Assembly (NCBI GenBank): GCA_016715465.1
Contig: JADKAA010000024.1
Coordinates: 744,001-808,000 of the forward strand
DNA: 64,000 nucleotides
Direction: 5' to 3'
Origin: Saprospiraceae bacterium
GTDB taxonomy: Bacteria > Bacteroidota > Bacteroidia > Chitinophagales > Saprospiraceae
A program made the position numbers and the translations under genes. How positions within the stretch are numbered: the stretch's first letter is position 1; each line of letters opens with the position of its first letter. The notes under the pieces were generated by a model. It had not been told where the DNA came from, searched no databases, and saw only the letters and a list, made by a program, of their open reading frames with translations. Below are positions 11,027-20,000 of this stretch, one piece after another.

Positions 11027-11034
11027 TATTTTTG
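11027..11034 (+). promoter_or_regulatory. Candidate -7 box upstream of hypF
   Basis: TATTTTTG fits the Bacteroidota TAnnTTTG -7 consensus and lies 46 bp before the hypF start. No well-spaced TTTG -33 box is present, so this is a weak call. Confidence 0.35.
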
Positions 11035-11080
11035 TAAATAAGGCTTCCATTTAAAGCAGGGCAGTCCATCACTGGCAGAC

Positions 11081-13360
11081 ATGAGTACAAAGACTTATCA
11101 CATCCACATTACGGGCAGGGTGCAGGGAGTGGGGTACAGGCCCTTCATCGCCAGGTATGCCCGACACTTAGGTATGGAAGGCAGTGTATCCAATGGCAGC
11201 GATGGTGTTCACATTTATTTTCAGGCCAACCATTGGCTTGCTATGTCTTTCCTGGAAGATTTGAATCGACAATGTCCGGCACAGGCAAAAATATTCTCCA
11301 TAACCATGGAAGAGTCAGCATCCATGGTATTTAATGGGTTTCAGATCGTGGAGTCAAGCCGGCAGAATGCCTGCAGCGTATATTTGAGTCCTGATTTTTC
11401 CATCTGTTCATTGTGTGCGCAGGAAGTGCTAGATCCATCGAACAGGAGATTCGATTACGCTTTTACTACCTGTACCCAATGTGGACCCAGATTAAGCATC
11501 GTAAACAGGCTTCCATATGACAGGGCAAATACATCTATGCTTCCCTTTGACATGTGTGAGGCATGCGCGCGGGAGTATGAAAATGAAAAAGATCGCAGGT
11601 ATTACTCACAAACCAACTCCTGTCAGACGTGCGGCATTAAACTATATGCAGAAGATGCAGATGGTCTGGCTTTGCCTGTTGATTATGCTGAATGGGCCGG
11701 CTTTCTCGAGGCGGGCAAGATACTTGCCGTTAAAGGTACCGGAGGTTTTCTTTTGCTTTGTGATGCCACCAATGAACGGGCAGTACACAACCTCAGGATC
11801 CGCAAGCACAGGCCATCCAAGCCATTGGCACTGATGGTGCATGCACCGGAAGATTTACATCCGGTCGTCCATATAAATGAAACCATACTTTCGGAGTTGA
11901 CCAGTGCAGCTGCACCGATAGTACTTTGTGACGTCAATCGATCGCCAGATAATCCGGTTAGCATTGATGAGGTAGCTCCAGGTTTTGACCAGCTCGGCGT
12001 AATGCTGCCCAATAATCCCTTACTTTTGCTGATCAGTAAATACTTCCGGAAACCGCTGGTTGCCACGAGCGGAAATGTATCAGGCTCACCCATGTTTTAC
12101 CGGGACGACGAGGCAAAAAAAGGACTGGCCGGCATTTATGATGTTTTCATCGGACACAACAGGGACATCGTCATGTCCATGGATGACAGTGTCGTAAGAT
12201 TTACCAAAAAGTACGGCCGGCGCATCATACTGCGCAGAAGCAGGGGCCTGGCACCCATGGTGCTGAATCATAGCCTGTCTTCCGACCGACTTATCTTTGC
12301 CGCAGGGGCTGACTTGAAAAGCAGCTTTGGACTTATCTGGAAAACCAATGTGTATGTGAGTCAGTTTCTGGGAAACCTCGAATCTTATGATGCCCAACTG
12401 GCCTATGCGGCTGCCAGGGATCATTATTTAAAAATGACAGAATTTAAGCCTGCGGTATTTGTCCACGACCTTCACCCAAATTATTTTGTTAAAGAACTCT
12501 CTCCACTTGCTGAAGAAAAGCAAGAGTTGAGTGTTCAGCACCACCAGGCGCACTTTTATGCCGCGCTGGCCGAAAACATGCTCTTGAATGCTCATAAAAA
12601 AGTATTGGGAGTTATTTGGGATGGGGTTGGTTTTGGCGAGGATGGGCACATCTGGGGGGGAGAGTTTTTTACATACGACAGAAAGCAGATGCAACGTGTT
12701 GCCCGGCTTGTCTATTTTCCATATTTGTCAGGCAACAGAATGTCATTACACCCCATGTTGTCTGCGCTCGGGGTACTGGGGCGATGTGCATTGACAGAAA
12801 AATTTATCAAACCACATTTCAGCAGTGTGGAATGGAACTATCATCAAACATCGTCCTTCCATACCCCTGTCATGACCTCAAGCATGGGCCGGGTATTTGA
12901 TGCTGCAGCTGCCATGCTGGGATTCACTGGTCGCCTTCAGTATGAAGGGGAAGCCGCCATGTTTGTTGAAAAGTTGGCAGGTCGCTACTTTAATATCCGT
13001 GGTTACGATATGGAGCGCACTTATTTTACTTCATCTGTTGAGGGGAAAAATTTGGACTCGGCGAATGTCTTTTCTGCCATGATGATTGATATGGAAGGAG
13101 GTGCCACAATCGAAGAAGCAGCGGCGCGGTTTCATGTAACTTTGGTGAAATGGGTAGAAATGGTGGCCATGGAAGAAGAAATATACAAACTGGTATTCAG
13201 CGGTGGCGTATTTCAGAATGCCGTGTTGGTAGATCTTTTGATCCACCATTTGTCTGACAGGTTTAAATTGTATTTTCACGACCAGCTTTCGCCAAATGAT
13301 GAAAATTTGTCTTTTGGCCAGCTTGTATATGGATCACTTTATCATCAGCCCAAACCTTAG
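11081..13360 (+). CDS. hypF: Carbamoyltransferase HypF (hydrogenase maturation)
   Basis: 759 residues, full family length. An acylphosphatase-like domain with GRVQGVGYRPF sits at 12-22. Two zinc-finger pairs follow (C109/C112 with C131/C134, and C159/C162 with C181/C184). A YrdC-like domain covers ~200-390 and a Kae1-like carbamoyltransferase domain ~400-759, with the family motif HHQAHFYAALAEN. HypF makes carbamoyl-AMP from carbamoyl phosphate and passes the group to the C-terminal Cys of HypE, the first step towards the CN ligands of the [NiFe]-hydrogenase iron. It leads a cluster with a hypC remnant, hypD and hypE on the same strand. hypA, hypB and the hydrogenase structural genes are not in the window. 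Confidence 0.97.
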   Translation: MSTKTYHIHITGRVQGVGYRPFIARYARHLGMEGSVSNGSDGVHIYFQANHWLAMSFLEDLNRQCPAQAKIFSITMEESASMVFNGFQIVESSRQNACSVYLSPDFSICSLCAQEVLDPSNRRFDYAFTTCTQCGPRLSIVNRLPYDRANTSMLPFDMCEACAREYENEKDRRYYSQTNSCQTCGIKLYAEDADGLALPVDYAEWAGFLEAGKILAVKGTGGFLLLCDATNERAVHNLRIRKHRPSKPLALMVHAPEDLHPVVHINETILSELTSAAAPIVLCDVNRSPDNPVSIDEVAPGFDQLGVMLPNNPLLLLISKYFRKPLVATSGNVSGSPMFYRDDEAKKGLAGIYDVFIGHNRDIVMSMDDSVVRFTKKYGRRIILRRSRGLAPMVLNHSLSSDRLIFAAGADLKSSFGLIWKTNVYVSQFLGNLESYDAQLAYAAARDHYLKMTEFKPAVFVHDLHPNYFVKELSPLAEEKQELSVQHHQAHFYAALAENMLLNAHKKVLGVIWDGVGFGEDGHIWGGEFFTYDRKQMQRVARLVYFPYLSGNRMSLHPMLSALGVLGRCALTEKFIKPHFSSVEWNYHQTSSFHTPVMTSSMGRVFDAAAAMLGFTGRLQYEGEAAMFVEKLAGRYFNIRGYDMERTYFTSSVEGKNLDSANVFSAMMIDMEGGATIEEAAARFHVTLVKWVEMVAMEEEIYKLVFSGGVFQNAVLVDLLIHHLSDRFKLYFHDQLSPNDENLSFGQLVYGSLYHQPKP

Positions 13361-13362
13361 CC

Positions 13363-13544
13363 ATGCGTCCTGTCATATCCGGAAAAAGTACTTCAATATA
13401 AGCTGATGCGGGGATGCAAAGAGGTTTTGTTAGAATTTAGCGGTGCCCGCAAAGATGATTGCCTTACAATATTGCCGGACGCAGCCATGGGAAATTTGGT
13501 GTTTATATCCCGGAATAGCCATCGCATTGGTAAATAATCGGTAA
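13363..13544 (+). pseudogene. hypC: Broken hypC (several frameshifts)
   Basis: Directly between hypF and hypD, where hypC normally sits, the three forward frames together spell a HypC. The ATG at 13363 starts MRPVISGK, which resembles MCxxxPGK, but stops at 13399. A frame offset by one reads tgc at 13364 and KVL, then VLLEFSGARKDDCLTILPDA at ~13424-13483, a good match to the HypC core. The third frame reads PGIAIALVNN at 13509-13538 before TAA at 13542, like the HypC VHAGFAI segment. At least two indels are needed, and the start lacks the essential second-residue Cys in frame. Either a decayed gene or a locally bad assembly. Confidence 0.7.
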
Positions 13545-13620
13545 GCATGCCGTTTGACCTGTGAGATCATGGCAGCAAATGAGTTGAAACATCAAAATAA
13601 AAAGTAAGCGGGTTATTTTT

Positions 13621-13628
13621 TAACTTTG
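13621..13628 (+). promoter_or_regulatory. Candidate -7 box upstream of hypD
   Basis: TAACTTTG is a perfect TAnnTTTG match 16 bp before the hypD ATG. There is no evident -33 TTTG. It could give hypDE its own promoter independent of hypF. Confidence 0.4.
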
Positions 13629-13644
13629 ATTTAAAGTACAAACC

Positions 13645-14745
13645 ATGAAGTTCATAAATGAATACAGAGATCCGGCCCTGGTTGAAGTGCTTATGGAAAG
13701 ACTCCATAAGGAGGTAAGCAAACCATGGAGCATCATGGAGGTATGCGGAGGACAAACCCATAGTCTTGTAAAAAATGGCATTCTCAGAATGCTTCCTGAT
13801 AAAGTAAGGATGGTTCACGGGCCTGGCTGCCCTGTATGTGTTACGCCGGTGCACCTCATCGATAAAGCAGTTTACCTGGCCTTACATGAGCGCGTAATCC
13901 TTTGTTCCTTTGGTGACATGATCAGGGTGCCGGGGTCTCAGATGAGTCTGCTTGAGGCCAAGGCCAGAGGGGCAGACGTTCGCATCTTATACTCTCCATT
14001 GGAGGCGGTAAGTGTGGCGAAAGAAAATCCGGATAAAGAAGTTGTTTTTTTTGCCGTGGGCTTCGAAACCACCGCCCCGGCAAATGCCTTGTCCGTCATT
14101 CAGGCAAGTCAGGAAGGAGTGTCCAATTATTCCATCCTGGCATCCCACGTATTGGTGCCGCCGGCCATAGAAGCGGTGATGAATGATGATGATTCTCAAA
14201 TTGATGGCTTCCTTGCTGCCGGACATGTATGCACCATCATGGGCATGGAAGAGTATTACCCATTGGTGGATAAATACAGAATACCCATTGTTGTCACCGG
14301 CTTCGAACCTGTAGATTTACTGCAGGGCATTTATATGGTGGTTTCACAATTGGAGAAAGGAGAGGCAAGGCTGGAAAACCAGTATGAACGGGTAGTGAAG
14401 AAGGAAGGTAATGTAGATGCAATAGGTGTCATACATCAGGTATTTGAAGTAAGTGACAGAGAGTGGAGGGGTATAGGCGCCATTCCTATGTCAGGCTATA
14501 TGGTAAGAGAAAATTATTCCGCCTTTGATGCAGATCGCAAGTTTAACATTGACATCAAAAAAGCAAACGAGGACCCAAATTGTATTGCCGGACTGGTGCT
14601 GAAAGGCATAAAAAAACCGCAGGAATGTCCTCAGTTTGGTAAATTGTGTACACCTCAAAACCCTCTGGGTGCGCCAATGGTAAGCAGTGAGGGGGCCTGT
14701 GCAGCATATTACCATTTTGCCAATACACTGGATAAAAACTTATAA
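13645..14745 (+). CDS. hypD: Hydrogenase maturation protein HypD
   Basis: 366 residues, normal length. The family cysteines are visible: C34 in MEVCGGQTH, C62/C65 in GPGCPVCVTP, and the C-terminal cluster ECPQFGKLC with GACAAYY that holds the 4Fe-4S centre. HypD works with HypC as the scaffold on which Fe(CN)2CO is assembled for [NiFe]-hydrogenases. The ATG gives the usual N-terminus (MKFINEYRDP). It is followed by hypE after only 9 nt, so the two are surely co-transcribed. Its partner HypC is broken just upstream, so function depends on another hypC copy in the genome. Confidence 0.97.
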   Translation: MKFINEYRDPALVEVLMERLHKEVSKPWSIMEVCGGQTHSLVKNGILRMLPDKVRMVHGPGCPVCVTPVHLIDKAVYLALHERVILCSFGDMIRVPGSQMSLLEAKARGADVRILYSPLEAVSVAKENPDKEVVFFAVGFETTAPANALSVIQASQEGVSNYSILASHVLVPPAIEAVMNDDDSQIDGFLAAGHVCTIMGMEEYYPLVDKYRIPIVVTGFEPVDLLQGIYMVVSQLEKGEARLENQYERVVKKEGNVDAIGVIHQVFEVSDREWRGIGAIPMSGYMVRENYSAFDADRKFNIDIKKANEDPNCIAGLVLKGIKKPQECPQFGKLCTPQNPLGAPMVSSEGACAAYYHFANTLDKNL

Positions 14746-14754
14746 TAGAAGCCT

Positions 14755-15810
14755 ATGGATAAAGTTAGTATTAACCAGCTATCCTGCCCGATGCCTGAGC
14801 TCGATTTTGAAATAATAACCCTTGGGCATGGCAGCGGAGGATTATTGTCCAATCAACTCCTGGAATCCGGAGTTTTTGATTTGCTTTCCAACGAATACCT
14901 GGATCAGCATCACGATGGTGCAACCATTAACCTAACAGGCCGTACGGCGGTGAGCACAGATAGTTTTGTGGTATCTCCCGTTTTTTTTCCCGGGGGCAAT
15001 ATCGGCGACCTGGCAGTAAACGGGACGGTCAACGACATTAACATGTGTGGCGCAAGGGCAAAGTTTCTTACCCTCTCCTTTATCCTGGAGGAGGGACTTA
15101 CCATGAAAGCTTTCTGGGAAATCCTGGTATCCATTCGAAATACTGCCAATGAAGCGGGAGTAAAAATCATTACAGGGGATACCAAGGTGGTGGAACGAGG
15201 CAAAGGAGATCAGATCTTCATCAATACCACTGGCATTGGCGAGGTACATCCGACAGCCCAAATCGGTGTTTCTCAAATTAAAACAGGCGATCAAATCATT
15301 GTGAGTGGTCCCTTGGCAACTCATGGTGTGGCCATCCTCAGCGTGCGCCAGGGTCTTGAATTTGAGACAACTATACGAAGTGATACGCGGCATTTCAACC
15401 ACATTGTGCCTCCACTGATGGAGGCATTTGGCAGCCATATTCATCTGCTCAAAGACCCAACCAGGGGTGGCCTTGCTTCTGTGTTAAACGAGGTTTGCCG
15501 TGACAGTAGAAAAGGCATTGACCTTTTACAAACGGCGATCCCCGTTTTAGATGAAGTAAATGGCGCATGCGAGTTGTTGGGTCTTGATCCGCTTTACGTG
15601 GCCAATGAAGGTGTCTTTATCATTTTTGCTGACTCGGAGGTAGTGCCGGGCATTCTTGAATATTTAAGACAATGCGAAGGCTGTGAGATGGTCAGTGTAA
15701 TTGGAGCTGTCACCTCGGATCACGCCGGGCAGGTCGTGATGCAAAGTGCCATTGGTGGCAGGCGGGTCGTCAACATGCTGGTTGGTGAACAGTTGCCCCG
15801 TATATGTTAA
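14755..15810 (+). CDS. hypE: Hydrogenase maturation protein HypE
   Basis: 351 residues. A PurM/AIR-synthase-like fold is indicated by GHGSGG near the N-terminus, the HHDGATI and STDSFVVSP segments, and the GDTKVV loop. The C-terminus is PRIC with the terminal Cys351 intact. HypE accepts the carbamoyl group from HypF on that Cys and dehydrates it with ATP to a thiocyanate, donating CN to the HypCD complex. It ends the hyp cluster and is followed by a strong terminator. Confidence 0.97.
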   Translation: MDKVSINQLSCPMPELDFEIITLGHGSGGLLSNQLLESGVFDLLSNEYLDQHHDGATINLTGRTAVSTDSFVVSPVFFPGGNIGDLAVNGTVNDINMCGARAKFLTLSFILEEGLTMKAFWEILVSIRNTANEAGVKIITGDTKVVERGKGDQIFINTTGIGEVHPTAQIGVSQIKTGDQIIVSGPLATHGVAILSVRQGLEFETTIRSDTRHFNHIVPPLMEAFGSHIHLLKDPTRGGLASVLNEVCRDSRKGIDLLQTAIPVLDEVNGACELLGLDPLYVANEGVFIIFADSEVVPGILEYLRQCEGCEMVSVIGAVTSDHAGQVVMQSAIGGRRVVNMLVGEQLPRIC

Positions 15811-15814
15811 ATAG

Positions 15815-15849
15815 AATAAAGCCCCGTGATATTTTCGCGGGGCTTTATT
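15815..15849. terminator. Bidirectional intrinsic terminator between hypE and the 15860 gene
   Basis: A perfect 12-bp stem (15815-15826 with 15838-15849; AATAAAGCCCCG) has an 11-nt loop and A/T tracts at both ends. It sits between convergent genes and can serve both. Confidence 0.85.
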
Positions 15850-15859
15850 TTGCCAGTTG

Positions 15860-16345
15860 TTACGACTTCAGTTTTTGGTTTATTAGGCCATCCCATTTTT
15901 CTATGGCCTGCAACTCGCCGCTTAACTGCACACTGTCATTTCCATTATAAAATTCCAATAGATAATCTGGTCTGCTTTTGTCCTTAAAGGTAAACTTAAG
16001 TGCCAGGCTGTCGATGATTTTATTGTTTCCATCGCCCATTTGGATGTTTCTACTGTTATTGATCAGGGTGCAGGTTTGCACTGCCTCAAGGTCAACTTTG
16101 TGGTGACTTTCGCGGTCTTTGATTTTTTTATAAAAATACAAGGTATGCAATCCTTTGTCGATGCCAACGGCAAAATCACCCACACACTCCGATTGTGAAA
16201 TGGTATTGCCCTCAGATTTTGCCATGGCGACAAGTGCATCCACCATTTTTTGTTTTTTAATTTTATTGCTTCTGCCAATTAAAATAAAAGGCAATGTAAT
16301 GATGGATATGACAATGACTGCCATGATTAATGTTCCAAAATCCAT
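15860..16345 (-). CDS. Small membrane-anchored protein of unknown function
   Basis: 161 residues. The N-terminus is one hydrophobic segment (about residues 5-24: LIMAVIVISIITLPFILIG) followed by a basic stretch (KIKKQK), indicating an N-out/C-in single-pass anchor. The remaining ~125 residues are polar with alternating beta-type pattern. No family recognised. Convergent with hypE, sharing its terminator. Confidence 0.7.
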   Translation of the reverse strand: MDFGTLIMAVIVISIITLPFILIGRSNKIKKQKMVDALVAMAKSEGNTISQSECVGDFAVGIDKGLHTLYFYKKIKDRESHHKVDLEAVQTCTLINNSRNIQMGDGNNKIIDSLALKFTFKDKSRPDYLLEFYNGNDSVQLSGELQAIEKWDGLINQKLKS

Positions 16346-16456
16346 TATTTAAGTTTTTTGATATGATTATTATAGTATTGCTTGTGCTGAGAAAGTTTTC
16401 AGCAAAAAAGAGATGTCATCATTGCCTTCATCAGGCAAGAAATGAGGGCTTCGGTA

Positions 16457-16828
16457 TTACCAAAAATAATGGAAAGGAAATATCAAATCAGATTTTCGAT
16501 ATTTGAGTCTTGCATTGGTGGTCCTTACCAGATATTGGGTAAACCGGACCAACATCAGTTGATTAAAAAGCAGGACATAAGCCGGCTGAATTTGGGCTGG
16601 GTTTTTGGGTGTAGCCGGGGGTGGATTGTTGTTGTGTTTAAGAGATGTCTCCTTCTCGGTTGAGAGTCCAATCAGGTCAGGCGTATCAATACTGTAAACT
16701 TTCGCGTGTGAATTTCTGTGACCGATCTGATGGTTTTGATCAGCATACACATCATGTGAATTGACCGCCAGCCAAAGACCTATGGAAGCAAGAATGACAA
16801 TAGAGAAAACCCTGGTCAATTTATTCAC
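16457..16828 (-). CDS. Small secreted or membrane protein of unknown function
   Basis: 123 residues. The N-terminal hydrophobic segment (VFSIVILASIGLWLAV, ~8-23) looks like a signal peptide or anchor. A low-complexity polar middle with NNNPPPATPKNP follows, and the tail is aromatic-rich (LIFPFHYFW). No known domain. It is supported by the credible N-terminal signal and by lying in a stretch with no competing frame. Moderate certainty that it is expressed. Confidence 0.5.
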   Translation of the reverse strand: MNKLTRVFSIVILASIGLWLAVNSHDVYADQNHQIGHRNSHAKVYSIDTPDLIGLSTEKETSLKHNNNPPPATPKNPAQIQPAYVLLFNQLMLVRFTQYLVRTTNARLKYRKSDLIFPFHYFW

Positions 16829-16956
16829 AACGCAAATATAGAAAAAATGTAAGTGCGATTTTATGCAAAATGCACTCTTTAAACATTGGAAATGGCAATT
16901 GGTTGTGACACATTGACATTGGAAATGTGTCTTTTATTACCTATCTAAAAGAAAAA

Positions 16957-16974
16957 GCACCTCACTTCAGGTGC
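16957..16974 (-). terminator. Hairpin terminator after the 17004 gene
   Basis: GCACCT (16957-16962) pairs with AGGTGC (16969-16974). Flanking A-rich and T-rich tracts give a T run on the minus strand just past the stop codon of the giant PKD gene. Confidence 0.65.
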
Positions 16975-17003
16975 AGGTACTTTTTCTTTTTAGTCAAAAT
17001 CAA

Positions 17004-20000
17004 CTACTCGGCCACCACAAATTTTCGCAGCACTACCAACTCATCATTCTGAATTTTAACGGTGTACAATCCGGGTATCAGTCCATTTAACGAAAGACTA
17101 ATGTCACCCTCTGAGGAGGTGTACATGGCTTCTTTTTTCAGCAAAAGCCCACTAAAACTGTAAACCGAAATTTCATGATAGACGGATTGCCCATCCTCCT
17201 GATCCATGACCAGGTGGAGTTCTGCCTTAGCGGGATTGGGGTACATCCTCAGCAGGGCAGTACCCCTGATTCTGATGTCTTTAATCAGTTTTACTTTGCA
17301 TTGTTTTCCATCCGGGGTGGTGCGGATGATGGTTATACAAATGTCGAACTCCCCTTTGTGCGGAAAGGTATGGGTAATGGGAGCATTGCCATAAGACACC
17401 ATACTGGTGTTGTTGTGGAAAAAATCCCAAATGATCATGTCGCAGTCGGTAAGCTGGCCTAAGGGTGTCATGGTGACACTAAAGCCGTTTATCACACAGC
17501 TGATGCCCAGATTGGCTTCATACTCAAACTTTTCATCACATTTACAATCTTCATTTTGAGTGGCACAATCCGGCAAAATGGCTATGGTTTTAAACTGGCA
17601 GCAAGCAGTGGTGATATTGCCCTCTTCATTGTGTAATGTGGTAACGATACACAAGGTGTCACCTGCCTGAGCCGGAGAACCTATTGTAAAGGTAAGTGGT
17701 CCGTAACTGCTGCCCGGAGCAACTCCTCCGGTGAAAGTAAACAGGGTGTTGTATGCGATCAATGCAGGATCAATAAGATTCAGTGAGGCACTGAATATGG
17801 TGTCGGGTCCGGTGTTGAAAAACATTACGGATAAAATGTAATTCCCATTTTCGTCACAGTCAATGTACAGTTCATCAAAATATCCACATTCATTGGTACA
17901 AAGCACGGTAATGGTATCTCTGCACAAAGGGGTGAGGTTGCCACCGTTGCCGATCAACCATTTGATCTCAATGTCATTGAATGGAAATGCTGAGGCAGAA
18001 ATACAGAATTCCGGAAGGGTAATGGTGTCCAAAGGCAATGGTCCTGTGTTGGAGATAATCGAAAAATTATCCTCGAACAAACCTTCTGTAGTCCATCCGG
18101 AGCCAGGCGAATTGTTCAGACTGAAAATAACACTGGTGTCCAGCGCACAGATCTGAAAGCCTACATACAGGCTATCTGCATGGTAATTATTTACGACCAG
18201 GGTATAACAGCAAGAGTCTTCCTCACTGATGATGATCTCGTGGACATAAACACTGTCACACGGACCACAGCCGGGGATAAAAATACAATGGGCTGTATCT
18301 ATAGAACAACAAACTGCATTTGGATTTTCAACCGGATTGTCGTCATGAACGGTGATGGAATAACACAAAGATTGATTCTGAAGATTGGTGCCGGTTACGC
18401 CAAAGGTATAGGTGCCACAGGCCCCCGGCGCCAGCGGATTGGCGCTGATGTCCAGAAATCCGGGTACAAAACCAACGCCCGCCGGACTGAGTTCAACCAG
18501 GTCAATATATTCAATGTTAAAGGTGTTGTAAGGCGAGTTGCATATGGTCACATTGTACACATAATTGCCTGTTAAAGGGTCACAATAGATGGAGTCATGG
18601 TCGATATAAACACAATCGTCAACGGGACACTCAATGATAATGGAGTCGCCGCATAAAACAGCATCATCCGGTCCTTCCCAGTTGAAATAAATAACCATGG
18701 GATCTTCTTCGACTTCATACGCGCACAGTTCCATAAAGTTAGTCATGGTGCCAGTGGGCAGGGGATCTCCTGCTACTGCCGCTGCCAGTACTATGCTGGA
18801 TGCTGTGTTTCCAACCACACTAAGCTGAGTACTCAGGCTTCCCGTACTCAGGTGTATATTGCCACCTGATGTCTGAACGGTGAGAAAGATGAGGGAATCC
18901 TGTGTGTTTTCATAGGAAATCCTGTAACAACAATCTTCCAGGGTTGGATCTGAAGGAACGGCAACAATTTCAGTATCGGTTGAGTCACAACAAAAAACCA
19001 TTTGCAGGATGAGTGTATCTGAAGTGGAGGTGCAGCCAAATGTATTTGTGGCCGTGAGTGAGTAACTTCCGCTCATGTTCACTTCAAGGCATTGCATGGT
19101 TTCTCCGGGAATTGGGTTGCCATTAAAGTTCCATTGATAAGACATCATGGCCGGTGGTCCACACAAGGTATCCGGATTACAAGTTTCATAACAGCCGGTT
19201 GGCAATTCACAGAAATCGGGAAGCGGATTGATGACAATGGATGCCTGGTCCTTACATCCCGTAAGGGTGTCGGTGGCATAAACGGTATAGGTGCCTGCCT
19301 GAATGGCGATGATGGAGGCTCCTGTACTGCCGGTACTCCATACAAAGCCTATGTTTGCTGGAGGGGTTGCTACTGCGTTGAGTAAGGTAGGGCTTCCTTC
19401 GCACTGGTTGCCGGAAATGACATTGATGACGACAGATGGAGAGGCAGCTGTGTCGATGACCCACCAATTTGAAATGCCCATGCAGCCATTGGCGTCAGTT
19501 ATTTTCACATACACACTGTCGTGGAAAACATTGGTACAAACCTGAAGGGTAGGGCCATTGGCAAGCAGAATAGAATCGCCATTTTCATCAAACCATTGGT
19601 ACATATAATTGTAGCCCAGTGAAGCCGATATGGTGATACAGCCCGTGTCACAGATAACATTAGGGCCACTGATCAAAGCCGGTGGCAGAGGACAGATGGT
19701 GGCTTCTACCGAATCGGGAACGGCGGTGCATCCATTGGCGTCAGTAACAGTGACACCATAGGTGCCTGATGCAGTGACATTGATGTTTTGCGTGGTAGCT
19801 CCGGTATTCCAAAGGTAGGAACTGGCTGGAGGTGCAGTAAGTATAATGGTATCTCCTGCACACACTTTCAGCGAGGGTGTCCAGGCGATGGTATCCGGCA
19901 TAAATTCCGGATAAACCAATACAGCAACATTTGCTGTGTCTTTGCAATTGTAAATGTCTGTGGTAATGAGAGAAGTATTGTATGTCCCCCCCATGAGGTA

